DNA from: Bdellovibrio sp. ArHS
GTDB taxonomy: Bacteria > Bdellovibrionota > Bdellovibrionia > Bdellovibrionales > Bdellovibrionaceae
Assembly (NCBI RefSeq): GCF_000786105.1
Contig: NZ_JTEV01000012.1
Span: 62,001-126,000 of the forward strand
Length of the DNA: 64,000 bases
Direction: 5' to 3'
In this document: positions 25,546 through 34,019 of the stretch, piece by piece
How the letters are laid out: every line of letters begins with the position of its first letter
Position numbering within the stretch: position 1 is the stretch's first letter
Notes under the pieces: generated by a model
What the model saw: the letters and a program-made list of their open reading frames with translations, nothing else
Told to the model about the DNA's origin: nothing
The model's database searches: none
Position numbers and translations under genes: made by a program

Positions 25546-25869
25546 CTAAACCGGTATTTCCACGATGGAACGAATCCCCGTCCTTGCTGTCATGGCGTGA
25601 ACCACCGCGCGCAAGCCCATAATGGTTTTACCCTGACTGCCAATGACCTGACCTAGATTTTCTTTGGCACAATTCACCCGATAAACAGTGGTTTTAGGGC
25701 CGACATAGGTGGTCACTGTCACCGTCTCTGGCTGATCGACGAGCAGTCGCGTGATGTGCTCAACCAATGAGCGAATCTCTTCACGATAAGCCTCTTGAGC
25801 TTCTATAGACATACTCTTGCTTTTCGGTTCTTCAAATTTATAAGATTCCATCTCGCCCATAAACGTCAT
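25546..25869 (-). CDS. KH-domain RNA-binding protein
   Basis: The 107 residues contain one KH fold: TTVYRVNCAKENLGQVIGSQGKTIMGLRAVV, with the RNA-binding GSQG loop near residue 80. It resembles KhpA/YlqC, but those usually sit between rpsP and rimM and are about 80 residues; this one has a longer N-terminal helix region. Its ATG overlaps the stop of the esterase gene (ATGA, 25866-25869), an unusual partner. Confidence 0.82.
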   Translation of the reverse strand: MTFMGEMESYKFEEPKSKSMSIEAQEAYREEIRSLVEHITRLLVDQPETVTVTTYVGPKTTVYRVNCAKENLGQVIGSQGKTIMGLRAVVHAMTARTGIRSIVEIPV

Positions 25870-26747
25870 TCCCCCATGATGAAGTAAGCCGTGTTTTTTC
25901 TATTAAAATTACAGTGACCACCAGGAACAGGGACCCATCTGGAAAAGAAGGATTTCCCGTGAGCCATATCATAAAAATCTTTCGATCCTTCTTGGAAGCC
26001 ATATCCGTCTATCATGCCAGTCGACAGATAAAATTTGGCTCGTTCAGAAGACTTGTATTTTTTTAACAAATTAAAGGGATTGTGAAGATCCCAATCCGCT
26101 TTGTTTAAAAAAAAGGACCGGGAAACTGTCAGCATTTTTTTGACCAAACGAAGTTTCGCTCCGGTCCGCGCAACATAGTTTTGAATGTCTTTTTCTGAAT
26201 CATAAGGACCAATATGAGTGATCGCGGGACAAAGCAGAGCCACACGGGAAAACATTCCCGGATTTCTTAGGGCCACTTGAGTGGCATTGAATCCACCCAT
26301 CGACTGGCCGATTATATGGCGTTTGCCTTTTCGCAATCCCCCCAGACGTTTTTCCATCATGGGCATGATCTCTTCAGTAAATAGCGGCAGCAGCGGATAC
26401 TTTTTGTTATTCACAAGAAGCCACTGAGGACCGAAGGAAATAGAGATCACGCGCGGCTGATAACCTCTGAAATACCACCACTTTTGAATAAACCAAGTTC
26501 CCCAAAACTGACGCTGCCAGGATTTTTCTGAGCCATACAGTCCATGAAAGAAATAGACGATGTCATCATTGTTGGTAGCCCTGGCCTTGCGATAACAATA
26601 CTTAAAGTCAATACCGCGAACGGTGTCCGCGCCGCACTGATAATTCAGGCTTTCAATTTCAATTTCGTTTTGAATTTCTTCTTTGGATTGCGCCCAGGAA
26701 AACACTGCAACGTGCAGAAGGAGCAAGAATAAAGATGCGCTTTTCAT
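25866..26747 (-). CDS. Secreted alpha/beta-hydrolase (putative esterase)
   Basis: The 293 residues have a signal peptide (MKSASLFLLLLHVAVFSWAQ). The fold is shown by the oxyanion strand VYFFHGLYGSEKSW, the nucleophile elbow GQSMGGFNATQVA, and a late PGGHCNF histidine. It resembles the esterase D/S-formylglutathione hydrolase group. It likely acts in the periplasm or outside the cell. It is followed by the KH gene with a four-base overlap. Confidence 0.82.
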   Translation of the reverse strand: MKSASLFLLLLHVAVFSWAQSKEEIQNEIEIESLNYQCGADTVRGIDFKYCYRKARATNNDDIVYFFHGLYGSEKSWQRQFWGTWFIQKWWYFRGYQPRVISISFGPQWLLVNNKKYPLLPLFTEEIMPMMEKRLGGLRKGKRHIIGQSMGGFNATQVALRNPGMFSRVALLCPAITHIGPYDSEKDIQNYVARTGAKLRLVKKMLTVSRSFFLNKADWDLHNPFNLLKKYKSSERAKFYLSTGMIDGYGFQEGSKDFYDMAHGKSFFSRWVPVPGGHCNFNRKNTAYFIMGE

Positions 26748-26791
26748 AGCCTCCCCCTTCAGATTTCATTCTGGAGGAGGCGTTTACAAAA

Positions 26792-27190
26792 TCAATTTGC
26801 AATGTCGAAATCTTCGCGGATTCTGTCCTTGGACACCTGAACAGTTTCACCCGTGTACATGCACTTTAAAAATAGATGGTTGTAGGCTCTGTTGGTCACC
26901 ACAAAACGCCCCGGATTTGTCGGAGTCACTTTTCGACAAAGAACATCCCCCACCTCTAGCTTTTCGTACTTTTTTACCAACTTTTCACTGATATTGCTGC
27001 GCAGAGAGTGCAGGTATAATGCCGTCACACCTAATACAAAACCCACCGCGCTACATAGGGGCCACTGAACTTTTTGATTCAACATCAGCGTGAAAGAAAT
27101 CGGCGCCAAAACCGATACCAAAACCAAGGCTCCTGTTAGAAGTCGTTCTTGTTTTTGATACTTTTTAAATTCTTTCACGAAAGATGACAT
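26792..27190 (-). CDS. Small membrane protein, unknown
   Basis: The 132 residues have two membrane segments near 18-60 (LTGALVLVSVLAPISFTLML and LCSAVGFVLGVTALYLHSL). After them comes a soluble tail with KYEKLEVGDVLCRKVTPTNPGR that looks like a small beta-domain. A good AGGA ribosome site precedes the ATG. No family recognised. Confidence 0.65.
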   Translation of the reverse strand: MSSFVKEFKKYQKQERLLTGALVLVSVLAPISFTLMLNQKVQWPLCSAVGFVLGVTALYLHSLRSNISEKLVKKYEKLEVGDVLCRKVTPTNPGRFVVTNRAYNHLFLKCMYTGETVQVSKDRIREDFDIAN

Positions 27191-27353
27191 AAATCCTCAC
27201 GGCTAGGGGAAATGAAATTGTCGGGGGATGTCCCTATAGAACCACGAACCTTGAGGACCTTCGAGTCCAGATTTCGTCATTTTTTTTAATGTGTCTTTGT
27301 TTTCTTACTGACAGTGATTTTCCCGTGAGTTCTGCTTTAATAACGAGGTGTTT

Positions 27354-28052
27354 ATGAAAGCAAAACTGTGTTTGTTTTTTCTAACCGGTATTTTATTTCC
27401 GTCAGCATTTGCCGCTCCCCCAGTCTGTAAAGATGTCGTGGAACGCGGTGGCAGCATTCAGATTCAAATGGGCACCTTTTCAAGTGGAGAATGCTTTCTG
27501 TCCGTACGAAACTGCAAAAGCTCGGGATTGATTTATCGGGACTACATGTTCACCCAAGACAGCAACTTCATGGTTTTTAATTCCTTTGGCCAGGGCCCTA
27601 ACTCCGAAGACACAGGGGCCCGAGAGTTCTATTTGTTCCCAAGAAAAGATGTCATTCCACAGTATAAATGGAACCCAGAATCTCGCCAACTTGAGGTATT
27701 TTCAGTCTCTGGAAACGTTTTTTATTTCGACTATGAGACCGCCGACGTCGTGTCTATCACTGAAGCCACCGTCAAGGTCGCCTCTGACATCTCCCGAACC
27801 AATCGCGGTGGCGTTGAGATCACTCATTACAAAGGTCTTCTTCTGGATGCGGGCTTCACTAAAGGCAAAGCTCCCACGGAAGTTTTGTCGGCCTCTTCTT
27901 TATTGACCGATGAAAAAGGCAACACCTGCAAAATTAAAAACAGTGAGGTGTTTGCGAAAACCTCTGAAGGAGATGTGTACTTTAAATACTCCGACAAGAA
28001 CTTGGCAAACTTTCTGAAAAATCGCTGTCCCCAATTGACGTTTACGCCCTAA
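27354..28052 (+). CDS. Secreted protein, unknown
   Basis: The 232 residues start with a signal peptide (LCLFFLTGILFPSAFAAPP). The body is beta-rich with four cysteines (PVCKDVV, GECFLSVRNC, NRCPQL) and no recognised domain. The ATG at 27354 is preferred over the GTG at 27348, because GAGG lies six bases before the ATG. It is monocistronic with a terminator at 28055. Confidence 0.7.
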   Translation: MKAKLCLFFLTGILFPSAFAAPPVCKDVVERGGSIQIQMGTFSSGECFLSVRNCKSSGLIYRDYMFTQDSNFMVFNSFGQGPNSEDTGAREFYLFPRKDVIPQYKWNPESRQLEVFSVSGNVFYFDYETADVVSITEATVKVASDISRTNRGGVEITHYKGLLLDAGFTKGKAPTEVLSASSLLTDEKGNTCKIKNSEVFAKTSEGDVYFKYSDKNLANFLKNRCPQLTFTP

Positions 28053-28054
28053 AC

Positions 28055-28085
28055 AAAAAAGCCCTCGCGAAGAGGGCTTTTTTTT
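28055..28085. terminator. Bidirectional terminator
   Basis: GCCCTC (28061-28066) pairs with GAGGGC (28072-28077) around a five-base loop. An A-run precedes and a T-run follows, so it can stop transcription from both sides between convergent genes. It overlaps the stop codon of the M28 peptidase gene. Confidence 0.9.
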
Positions 28086-30999
28086 ATTCTTTTAGTTTTG
28101 GTGTGATCTTAAGCTCAATCAACTTCCCATCGCGCAGCACTTTCAGGAGGGTCTCTTTATTCGGTTTCACCGCCTGAAGTGTGTATACGTAATCATAAAG
28201 ATTTTCGATCTTTGTATTATCAAATTCGACAATGATGTCTTTTTCCTTCACGCCAGCAGCCTCTGCAGGACTGTCTTTCGAGGCTCCCGTAATACGAACC
28301 CCTTTTACACCCTCCTGCGAATAGTCGGGAATAGTTCCCAAATAAACGCGGAAACTGCGACCTTCCATTTTGTTCTGTGCGCCAGCAACTTTGACGTATT
28401 TCACCATTGGAATGGAAGAATCTGCCAGCACGTCACTGAATCCCTGAACGACTTTAAGAACCTTGACGACCCCTTCATAATTCACCAGATCGGCCGTATC
28501 GCGAGGCGTGTGATATTCTCCGTGCGAACCCGTGAAGAAGTTCGCCGTGGGCACGCCTGCCATATAAAAAGCCAATGAATCAGTGGGAAGATAGGGATCC
28601 TCTTGCACAACCATGGGCACTGCAGAACGAATCCCCACCTCTTCCGCTAAAGGCACCCAGTGATCCCCCGATCCCAAGCCTTGCACAAAAAGACGATCTT
28701 TCAGACGACCGATCATATCCATGTTCAAATAGGCACCGATGTTATGTTTCGCAATGTTTTTCGTAAAATGAGTGGAACCTAAATTACCCAACTCTTCTCC
28801 GGACCAGACGCCGAAATACAAATTCTTTTTAATTTTTCCCGGAGACACTTTAGCAAGATGGGCGTAATAGTGCGCAAGCTCCATGACACCGGAAACACCC
28901 GATGCATTATCATCAGCTCCGTAGTGAGACTGGCCAATCTCATTGCCGCGAGCTAAAGAACTGCCGAACTGTCCATGACCCAAATGATCGCCGTGAGCGC
29001 CAATCATCACCGAGCTTTTCGCCCCGACCACGGGAAGTTTTGCTACGACGTTAATGCCGGTCGATTTCTGAAACTGCAGGTCCACTTTGGCCTTGATGTA
29101 GGCTGAAGGAATGACCACAGCCTCTGCCATTTCGCCTTTATCTAAACGTTTTTGCAAAGCCGCGAGGTCTTGTCCCGCGTATTTCAAAAGATCTGTTGCC
29201 GCTGCTGCCGATAAACGTAACACCGCCATGGTGCTATCAGACAGTGAACCTTCAAATTTGATCTTACCAAATTTTTCAGGCAGACCGCTGACCGGTCCAT
29301 TTGCAATGATCAGCCCTAAAGCCCCTTCGTTCTTGGCAACTGTCACTTTATGTTGCAAACGCGAATAAAGATTCAAGTAATGACGACGCTGAGAGGAGAT
29401 ATCTGCCGGCAAATCCGTCAAAGCCAAAACCCATTTTCCTTTAACGTCCAGGCCTTGATAAGAATTGTATTCAGGTTCTTTGTCACTGGCGGGAGCTTTA
29501 ATGCCGTAACCAACAAACACGACAGGAGCTTCTCTGAAATCACCAATTTTTGAAAAAGAAATTGGCTCAAAGTCCTTAGAAACTTCGTACTTCTTCTGAT
29601 AAGAACCCACAACTTCAAGTGAGTTCTGAGGACCTAGATGAACACCTGAAGTGAATTCAAAGGTATCGAAAAAGCTGCCATTAGCGGCCGCACCTTGTAG
29701 GCCCCAAGACTTAAAGAGTTGCGCTAACTTTTCTGTATAAACCTTTTCCTGAACAGTACCTGTGCCACGCCCCTGATGTTCAGGGGACGCTAAATAGTGC
29801 ACCCATTTCTTGATATCATCGCTGCGAACTTCCGGGGACAGTGAGCCTGTGGCTGGATCTTGGGCGGGAAGACCAAGAAGTTTTCTGGCAAGAACATCAT
29901 CCCACTTGGAAATAAGGATTTGTGACTCCCCTTTTTCATTTCTATGAGTCCAGGACAGACTGTTGCCATCCGGCGTAAATACCGGAAGTCCATCAAATCC
30001 GTCATCGAAAGTCACCCGCACAGGCGCATGCTTGCCTTCGGCATCAACGATGAAAAGCTCAAAATTGGAATATCCCAACACACTGGAGCCAAAGATGATG
30101 TAGTCTCCGGAAGGATGAAAGAATGGCGCCCAGGACATGGATTTTAAACGAGTGATTTGCTTTTGCTCTGTTCCATCCACATTCATCGTATAGATTTCTG
30201 CCGTAGAGCCATTAGGAGCAAAGCGACGCCACGTGATCTTCTTACCATCTGCGCTGAAGAAAGGTCCCCCGTCGTAACCCTTAGAGTTTGTGAGACGTTT
30301 CACCTGCGTCCCATCGGACTTCATGATGTAAATATCCATCATATAGGAAGGATCTTGTTCAAAGAATTTTTTATCCTCACCTTCAAGCTTTTCGTTATAT
30401 CCAGCACGATTCGAAGCAAAGGCGATCCATCGACCATCCGGTGAATAAGAAGCCTCAGCATCATAACCTTTCTCTTTGGTCAGGCGTTGAATCTGCTTCC
30501 CATGCAGGTCGGAAGAAAAAATGTCATAGGTGTCATCAAAGCTCCAGGAATAGCGGGCTTTAACGGCTTTTTTGCGGCTGTCATATTCTTCCTGAGTCTT
30601 CTTTTTTGTTGCCGGGTCCAGATGTGTGGACGAATACAACACCTTCTTCATAGAGGGATGAATCCAACCACATGTCGTTTTCCCTTCGCCAGGAGAAACG
30701 CGGGTTGTTTCCCCACTGACTAAATCCAAAATATACATTTGGTAAAAAGGATTTCCGGGATGTCTTTCACTTTGAAAAATCATCTTCTTACCATCAGGAC
30801 TGAAGTAGCCTTCCCCCGACTTAGGCCCCACAAAGGTCATTTGGCGGGCCTCGCTTATAAGCTGATTAGGCTCATTCATAAAAGAACCGCTGGCAGTTGA
30901 AGTCTCAGAGTTGGATTTAGTAGGCTTTGCTTCCTTGTATTGACAGGAAATAGCCGAGAAAATGCAGGCACTTGTAAGAAGAACTTTCACTTTTTTCAT
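28084..30999 (-). CDS. Lipoprotein PD40-M28 peptidase-PDZ fusion
   Basis: Zinc aminopeptidase on the cell surface or in the periplasm. Of 971 residues, the lipoprotein signal (lipobox SAISC) comes first. TolB-like PD40 propeller repeats follow over about 50-390 (e.g. SPDGRWIAFASNRAGY, SPDGKKMIFQSERHPG). The M28 domain lies near 400-850: GAHGDHLGHG, GADDNASGVSGVMELAHY, WSGEELGNLGS and MDMIGRL supply the metal ligands, and SHGEYHTPRDTADL the last. A PDZ domain ends it (GVRITGASKDSPAEAAGV). A protein-eating predator would use such an enzyme for prey degradation; this role is inferred. Confidence 0.92.
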   Translation of the reverse strand: MKKVKVLLTSACIFSAISCQYKEAKPTKSNSETSTASGSFMNEPNQLISEARQMTFVGPKSGEGYFSPDGKKMIFQSERHPGNPFYQMYILDLVSGETTRVSPGEGKTTCGWIHPSMKKVLYSSTHLDPATKKKTQEEYDSRKKAVKARYSWSFDDTYDIFSSDLHGKQIQRLTKEKGYDAEASYSPDGRWIAFASNRAGYNEKLEGEDKKFFEQDPSYMMDIYIMKSDGTQVKRLTNSKGYDGGPFFSADGKKITWRRFAPNGSTAEIYTMNVDGTEQKQITRLKSMSWAPFFHPSGDYIIFGSSVLGYSNFELFIVDAEGKHAPVRVTFDDGFDGLPVFTPDGNSLSWTHRNEKGESQILISKWDDVLARKLLGLPAQDPATGSLSPEVRSDDIKKWVHYLASPEHQGRGTGTVQEKVYTEKLAQLFKSWGLQGAAANGSFFDTFEFTSGVHLGPQNSLEVVGSYQKKYEVSKDFEPISFSKIGDFREAPVVFVGYGIKAPASDKEPEYNSYQGLDVKGKWVLALTDLPADISSQRRHYLNLYSRLQHKVTVAKNEGALGLIIANGPVSGLPEKFGKIKFEGSLSDSTMAVLRLSAAAATDLLKYAGQDLAALQKRLDKGEMAEAVVIPSAYIKAKVDLQFQKSTGINVVAKLPVVGAKSSVMIGAHGDHLGHGQFGSSLARGNEIGQSHYGADDNASGVSGVMELAHYYAHLAKVSPGKIKKNLYFGVWSGEELGNLGSTHFTKNIAKHNIGAYLNMDMIGRLKDRLFVQGLGSGDHWVPLAEEVGIRSAVPMVVQEDPYLPTDSLAFYMAGVPTANFFTGSHGEYHTPRDTADLVNYEGVVKVLKVVQGFSDVLADSSIPMVKYVKVAGAQNKMEGRSFRVYLGTIPDYSQEGVKGVRITGASKDSPAEAAGVKEKDIIVEFDNTKIENLYDYVYTLQAVKPNKETLLKVLRDGKLIELKITPKLKE

Positions 31000-31055
31000 A
31001 GTGCGTGTAGCCTAAAATTACGCCCTATTTATGTCAACTCGCCGGAAGGAAAAGA

Positions 31056-31712
31056 ATGATTATGATGCGCACGTTTCACTGTATTATCATTTCACTTTCA
31101 CTGACTGCCTGTGCAAGTTCGTCGCCCTACAAACTCTCTTCCTTGCCTTATAAAGAGTCAGATCTCAAAACGTCGAGCAGATCCATTGCCTCTGTCGACT
31201 CGAATAAGAAGAAAAGCACCTCGTCCTATCTTTCTTTAGAACTGCCCTACACGGCGTTTGAAAAGCTCCGCACAGAGCTTGAAAAATCTCAGCATGTCAG
31301 CCTGCAACATCGCGGCGAAGCGCACATCACGGTCATTACACCTCCGGAGTATAAAAAGATTCAGAAGAAAGTCTCGATGAAGGAGATTAACGCCTTAGCC
31401 GAACAGATGGATTTAAAGAAGGCGCCTTATAAGCTTCTTTGCGTGGGTCAGGGAAAAGTGGAGGATCGCGGCCATAAAGAGTCCACTTATTACGTAGTGG
31501 TTGAATCCGATCGCCTCTTTCAGATCAGAAAGGCCGTTCAACTGCTGTACACATCCAAAGGTGGCAGCGCTCAGGATTTTAATCCTGAGGCCTTTTATCC
31601 CCATGTGACTTTAGGTTTTACCAAAAGAGATCTTCATCTGGAAGATGGTGTGATTAAGGACGCAAGCTCATGTATCTATTCTTTACGTCCTGAAGAATCT
31701 GCTAAAAACTAG
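31056..31712 (+). CDS. Lipoprotein with 2H-phosphoesterase-like domain
   Basis: The 218 residues begin with a lipoprotein signal (MRTFHCIIISLSLTAC, lipobox LTAC). Two His-x-Thr motifs of the 2H superfamily can be seen: EAHITVITPPE near residue 90 and YPHVTLGFTKRD near residue 185, about 95 residues apart, as in ligT/CPDase proteins. These usually act on RNA 2',3'-cyclic phosphates or cyclic nucleotides. An exported version is unusual. It is divergent from the M28 gene across 56 bases that must hold both promoters. Confidence 0.68.
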   Translation: MIMMRTFHCIIISLSLTACASSSPYKLSSLPYKESDLKTSSRSIASVDSNKKKSTSSYLSLELPYTAFEKLRTELEKSQHVSLQHRGEAHITVITPPEYKKIQKKVSMKEINALAEQMDLKKAPYKLLCVGQGKVEDRGHKESTYYVVVESDRLFQIRKAVQLLYTSKGGSAQDFNPEAFYPHVTLGFTKRDLHLEDGVIKDASSCIYSLRPEESAKN

Positions 31713-32143
31713 TAAGTCTTAGAAAGGGCGTTATCCAGAGCTTCATTCGATCCAGAGCCAGCGCCCAGCCATAAAGTCGTCTCTTCGATCAAAGAGCCAT
31801 CGCTGAATTGGCAAAGATTGAACGAGCGTCCTGTTGTGTCTTTTCCTTCAACCAATTCGGCATCGAAAGCGCCACAAACGCCGCCACGCGGGGACGAAGA
31901 GTTGCGATTTTTATAAGCGTGAATCGCTTCAGGAACGCCGGAATTTGTTTTAAAAAGAAAGAAAGTTTCAGCGCCGATGCCAGCGTCGCCAAAAAGACAA
32001 AGAGCTTGCTCGTCCCCGGGCACTTTTACGGTCCAAAATCGACCTTGATCGATGCGACAAGTGCGCATCCAGGGATTGTTGTTAGCGGCTTGAGCCATAA
32101 ATCCTGCGAAAATGATCATGATAGAAAGCAAGAAAACCTTCAT
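31709..32143 (-). CDS. Small secreted protein, unknown
   Basis: The ATG at 32143 is chosen because GGAGG lies five bases before it, giving 144 residues. A signal peptide is present (MKVFLLSIMIIFAGFMAQAA). The mature part has four cysteines (MRTCRID, ALCLFGD, GVCGAFD, NLCQFSD), likely in two disulfides, and ends IEETTLWLGAGS. Four bases overlap the end of the convergent 2H lipoprotein gene. No family recognised. Confidence 0.68.
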   Translation of the reverse strand: MKVFLLSIMIIFAGFMAQAANNNPWMRTCRIDQGRFWTVKVPGDEQALCLFGDAGIGAETFFLFKTNSGVPEAIHAYKNRNSSSPRGGVCGAFDAELVEGKDTTGRSFNLCQFSDGSLIEETTLWLGAGSGSNEALDNALSKTY

Positions 32144-32213
32144 CATCCCCTCCAATACCTGCTAAAATAGGGGTTCAGAAATATATCACTCATAAGGTCG
32201 GGGCAAGCATTCA

Positions 32214-33383
32214 ATGACAAACCTGCTAGAAAAAGAAAACTTTGACCACCAGACTGTGGTGCCCTGCTCTTACAAAGACGATTGCTCAGGATGTCAATCC
32301 TTGGGAGTTCCTTATGGGGCCCAAATTGAAGCAAAAAAAGAACAACTAAAGCAATTACTTAGCTCTTTCAGTCTGCATTCAAAGTCGCCCATTCGGGCTT
32401 TCAGCGCAGGCCCGGCGTTTTTGCGGGACCGTCTTGATTTCAGCCTGGAAGAAGGGCGTCTGGGGCTTTATCGTAAGGAACAACGGCAGATTTTAGATCT
32501 TCCCACCTGCTCCCAACTGTCCCCTGAACTGAGTGCTTGGTTGAGTGACTTCCGTGAACAGTTCCAGTGGCCTTTCAAAAAGGGATCAATCCGCCTGCGC
32601 GTCGGCCCGCAAGGACACAGAGGTGTGTGGCTGGATTTTGCAAATGTCGATATTAAAGCACTTTTGGATGAGCAGACTTTGTTGCGAAGACTGCAACAAC
32701 AGGCCTTCGTTGAGATCGGCCAAAGACGCAAAGTTCCGGTGTGGACGGGGCAAGAGTACAAACTGCGAGATCCTGAACTGCATGTGTGGTTTCAAACCTG
32801 GATAGAAAATCGCCCTGTGGATCTATATTGTCAGGTCGCAAGCTTCACCCAACCCAGTCTACGCGCGAATAAAATTATCTGTGACATTATCAATACGTGG
32901 ATTCAAACCTTTCCACGCAGTCGCCTTATTGAATTTGGCTCAGGGATCGGAAATCTCACGCTTCCCGCAGCAGCAGTGGCCGAAAGCATTTTAGCCTGCG
33001 AGATTGATGAACTCTCGTTAGAGGGACTGCGTAAAACAATCGAATGCGTGCCTGCAGACCTGCGTTCTTTACAAAGTAAAATTCAAATTCATCGGGGAGA
33101 TTTCCAAAAAAAACTCACTGAAGATTTTTCTCGTTTTGATGGGGTGATGGCGAACCCACCACGATCAGGACTGATGGGTTTTTTAAATCCTCTAGGAGCA
33201 CTTTCACTTGCCCAGCGCCCGCGCTTTTTCATTTACATGTCGTGCTTCCCGGAATCCATGGCCAGAGACATGGCCCGCTTGCAGGATTATGGCTACGAGT
33301 TGCAGGAAACCTTTATTGTTGATCAGTTCCCGCAGACACATCATTATGAGGTTTTAGGATTACTTCAAAGAAAACAGTCTTAG
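32214..33383 (+). CDS. TrmA/RlmD-family uracil-5 methyltransferase
   Basis: SAM-dependent methyltransferase for U-5 in rRNA or tRNA. In 389 residues the N-terminal Fe-S cysteines are CSYKDDCSGCQ, with a fourth further on (LPTCSQL). The SAM motif is LIEFGSGIGNLTLP near residue 245. ANPPRSGL and the nucleophile region YMSCFPESMARD (C near 348) end the catalytic core. There is no TRAM domain, so it is closer to RlmC than to RlmD. The 3' end overlaps the convergent RDD gene by 24 bases. Confidence 0.87.
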   Translation: MTNLLEKENFDHQTVVPCSYKDDCSGCQSLGVPYGAQIEAKKEQLKQLLSSFSLHSKSPIRAFSAGPAFLRDRLDFSLEEGRLGLYRKEQRQILDLPTCSQLSPELSAWLSDFREQFQWPFKKGSIRLRVGPQGHRGVWLDFANVDIKALLDEQTLLRRLQQQAFVEIGQRRKVPVWTGQEYKLRDPELHVWFQTWIENRPVDLYCQVASFTQPSLRANKIICDIINTWIQTFPRSRLIEFGSGIGNLTLPAAAVAESILACEIDELSLEGLRKTIECVPADLRSLQSKIQIHRGDFQKKLTEDFSRFDGVMANPPRSGLMGFLNPLGALSLAQRPRFFIYMSCFPESMARDMARLQDYGYELQETFIVDQFPQTHHYEVLGLLQRKQS

Positions 33384-33995
33384 ACCAGAAAGCACCCCGG
33401 CCAGATCTTTCCCCAAAAGCAAAGAAAGCAGCGGCAAGGTCACCACACCTGTCACAAGAATCAATGTGCTTCGTAGGGCCACACGCAGGATATAACCCGA
33501 CTGTAAGCGCTCGTGCGGTTGACCTAGACGTAAATCACACGCCCATTCGCCAATGGTCGAACCCATCAGGCTGCGAATGGAAATCATGTAAACCCAGCCA
33601 AAAACAAAAAACACTTCAGCAAAAAATAGCAGTTGATGCTGACTGTGAGTCAAAGTTCCCAATAGCGACCCCAAGGAAGTTCGCATGATCAAAGAAAAAG
33701 CGGCAATGAAGGCGCAACTGGCTGAAATCAGAATCAGAGCATCGATGCAAGATGCCAGCCACGACCAAAGAGCCAGACGGTAGCCTTGGCGTCGTGAGGC
33801 TCCGCCATGAAATCCCGTGCCCTGGTCAAAATTCAGCCTGCGATCCTTGAATAATTCTTGAACTTTATTAGAGCCGGCCGGAGGCGTCGGCGCCCGTCGG
33901 CGACGAATCCCGGGGCCTATTAACGGAACAGGGGCTTCCCTTTTCAGAGGAGCCCGCTGTGAATTGGTCTTTTCGTGATTTTTTTCAATGTCCAT
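33360..33995 (-). CDS. RDD-family membrane protein
   Basis: The 211 residues have a basic, proline-rich N-terminus (about 70 residues) and then an RDD domain: LWSWLASCIDALILISASCA starts the first membrane segment, with the conserved R...D. MGSTIGEWACDLRLGQ follows, with two to three more membrane segments. The ATG at 33995 has AAGGA five bases before it, better than the ATG at 34001. Function of RDD proteins is mostly unknown; some are ion antiporters. Confidence 0.82.
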   Translation of the reverse strand: MDIEKNHEKTNSQRAPLKREAPVPLIGPGIRRRRAPTPPAGSNKVQELFKDRRLNFDQGTGFHGGASRRQGYRLALWSWLASCIDALILISASCAFIAAFSLIMRTSLGSLLGTLTHSQHQLLFFAEVFFVFGWVYMISIRSLMGSTIGEWACDLRLGQPHERLQSGYILRVALRSTLILVTGVVTLPLLSLLLGKDLAGVLSGLRLFSLK

Positions 33996-34019
33996 TTGCA
34001 TCCTTGCAAGGGGCCGGAG

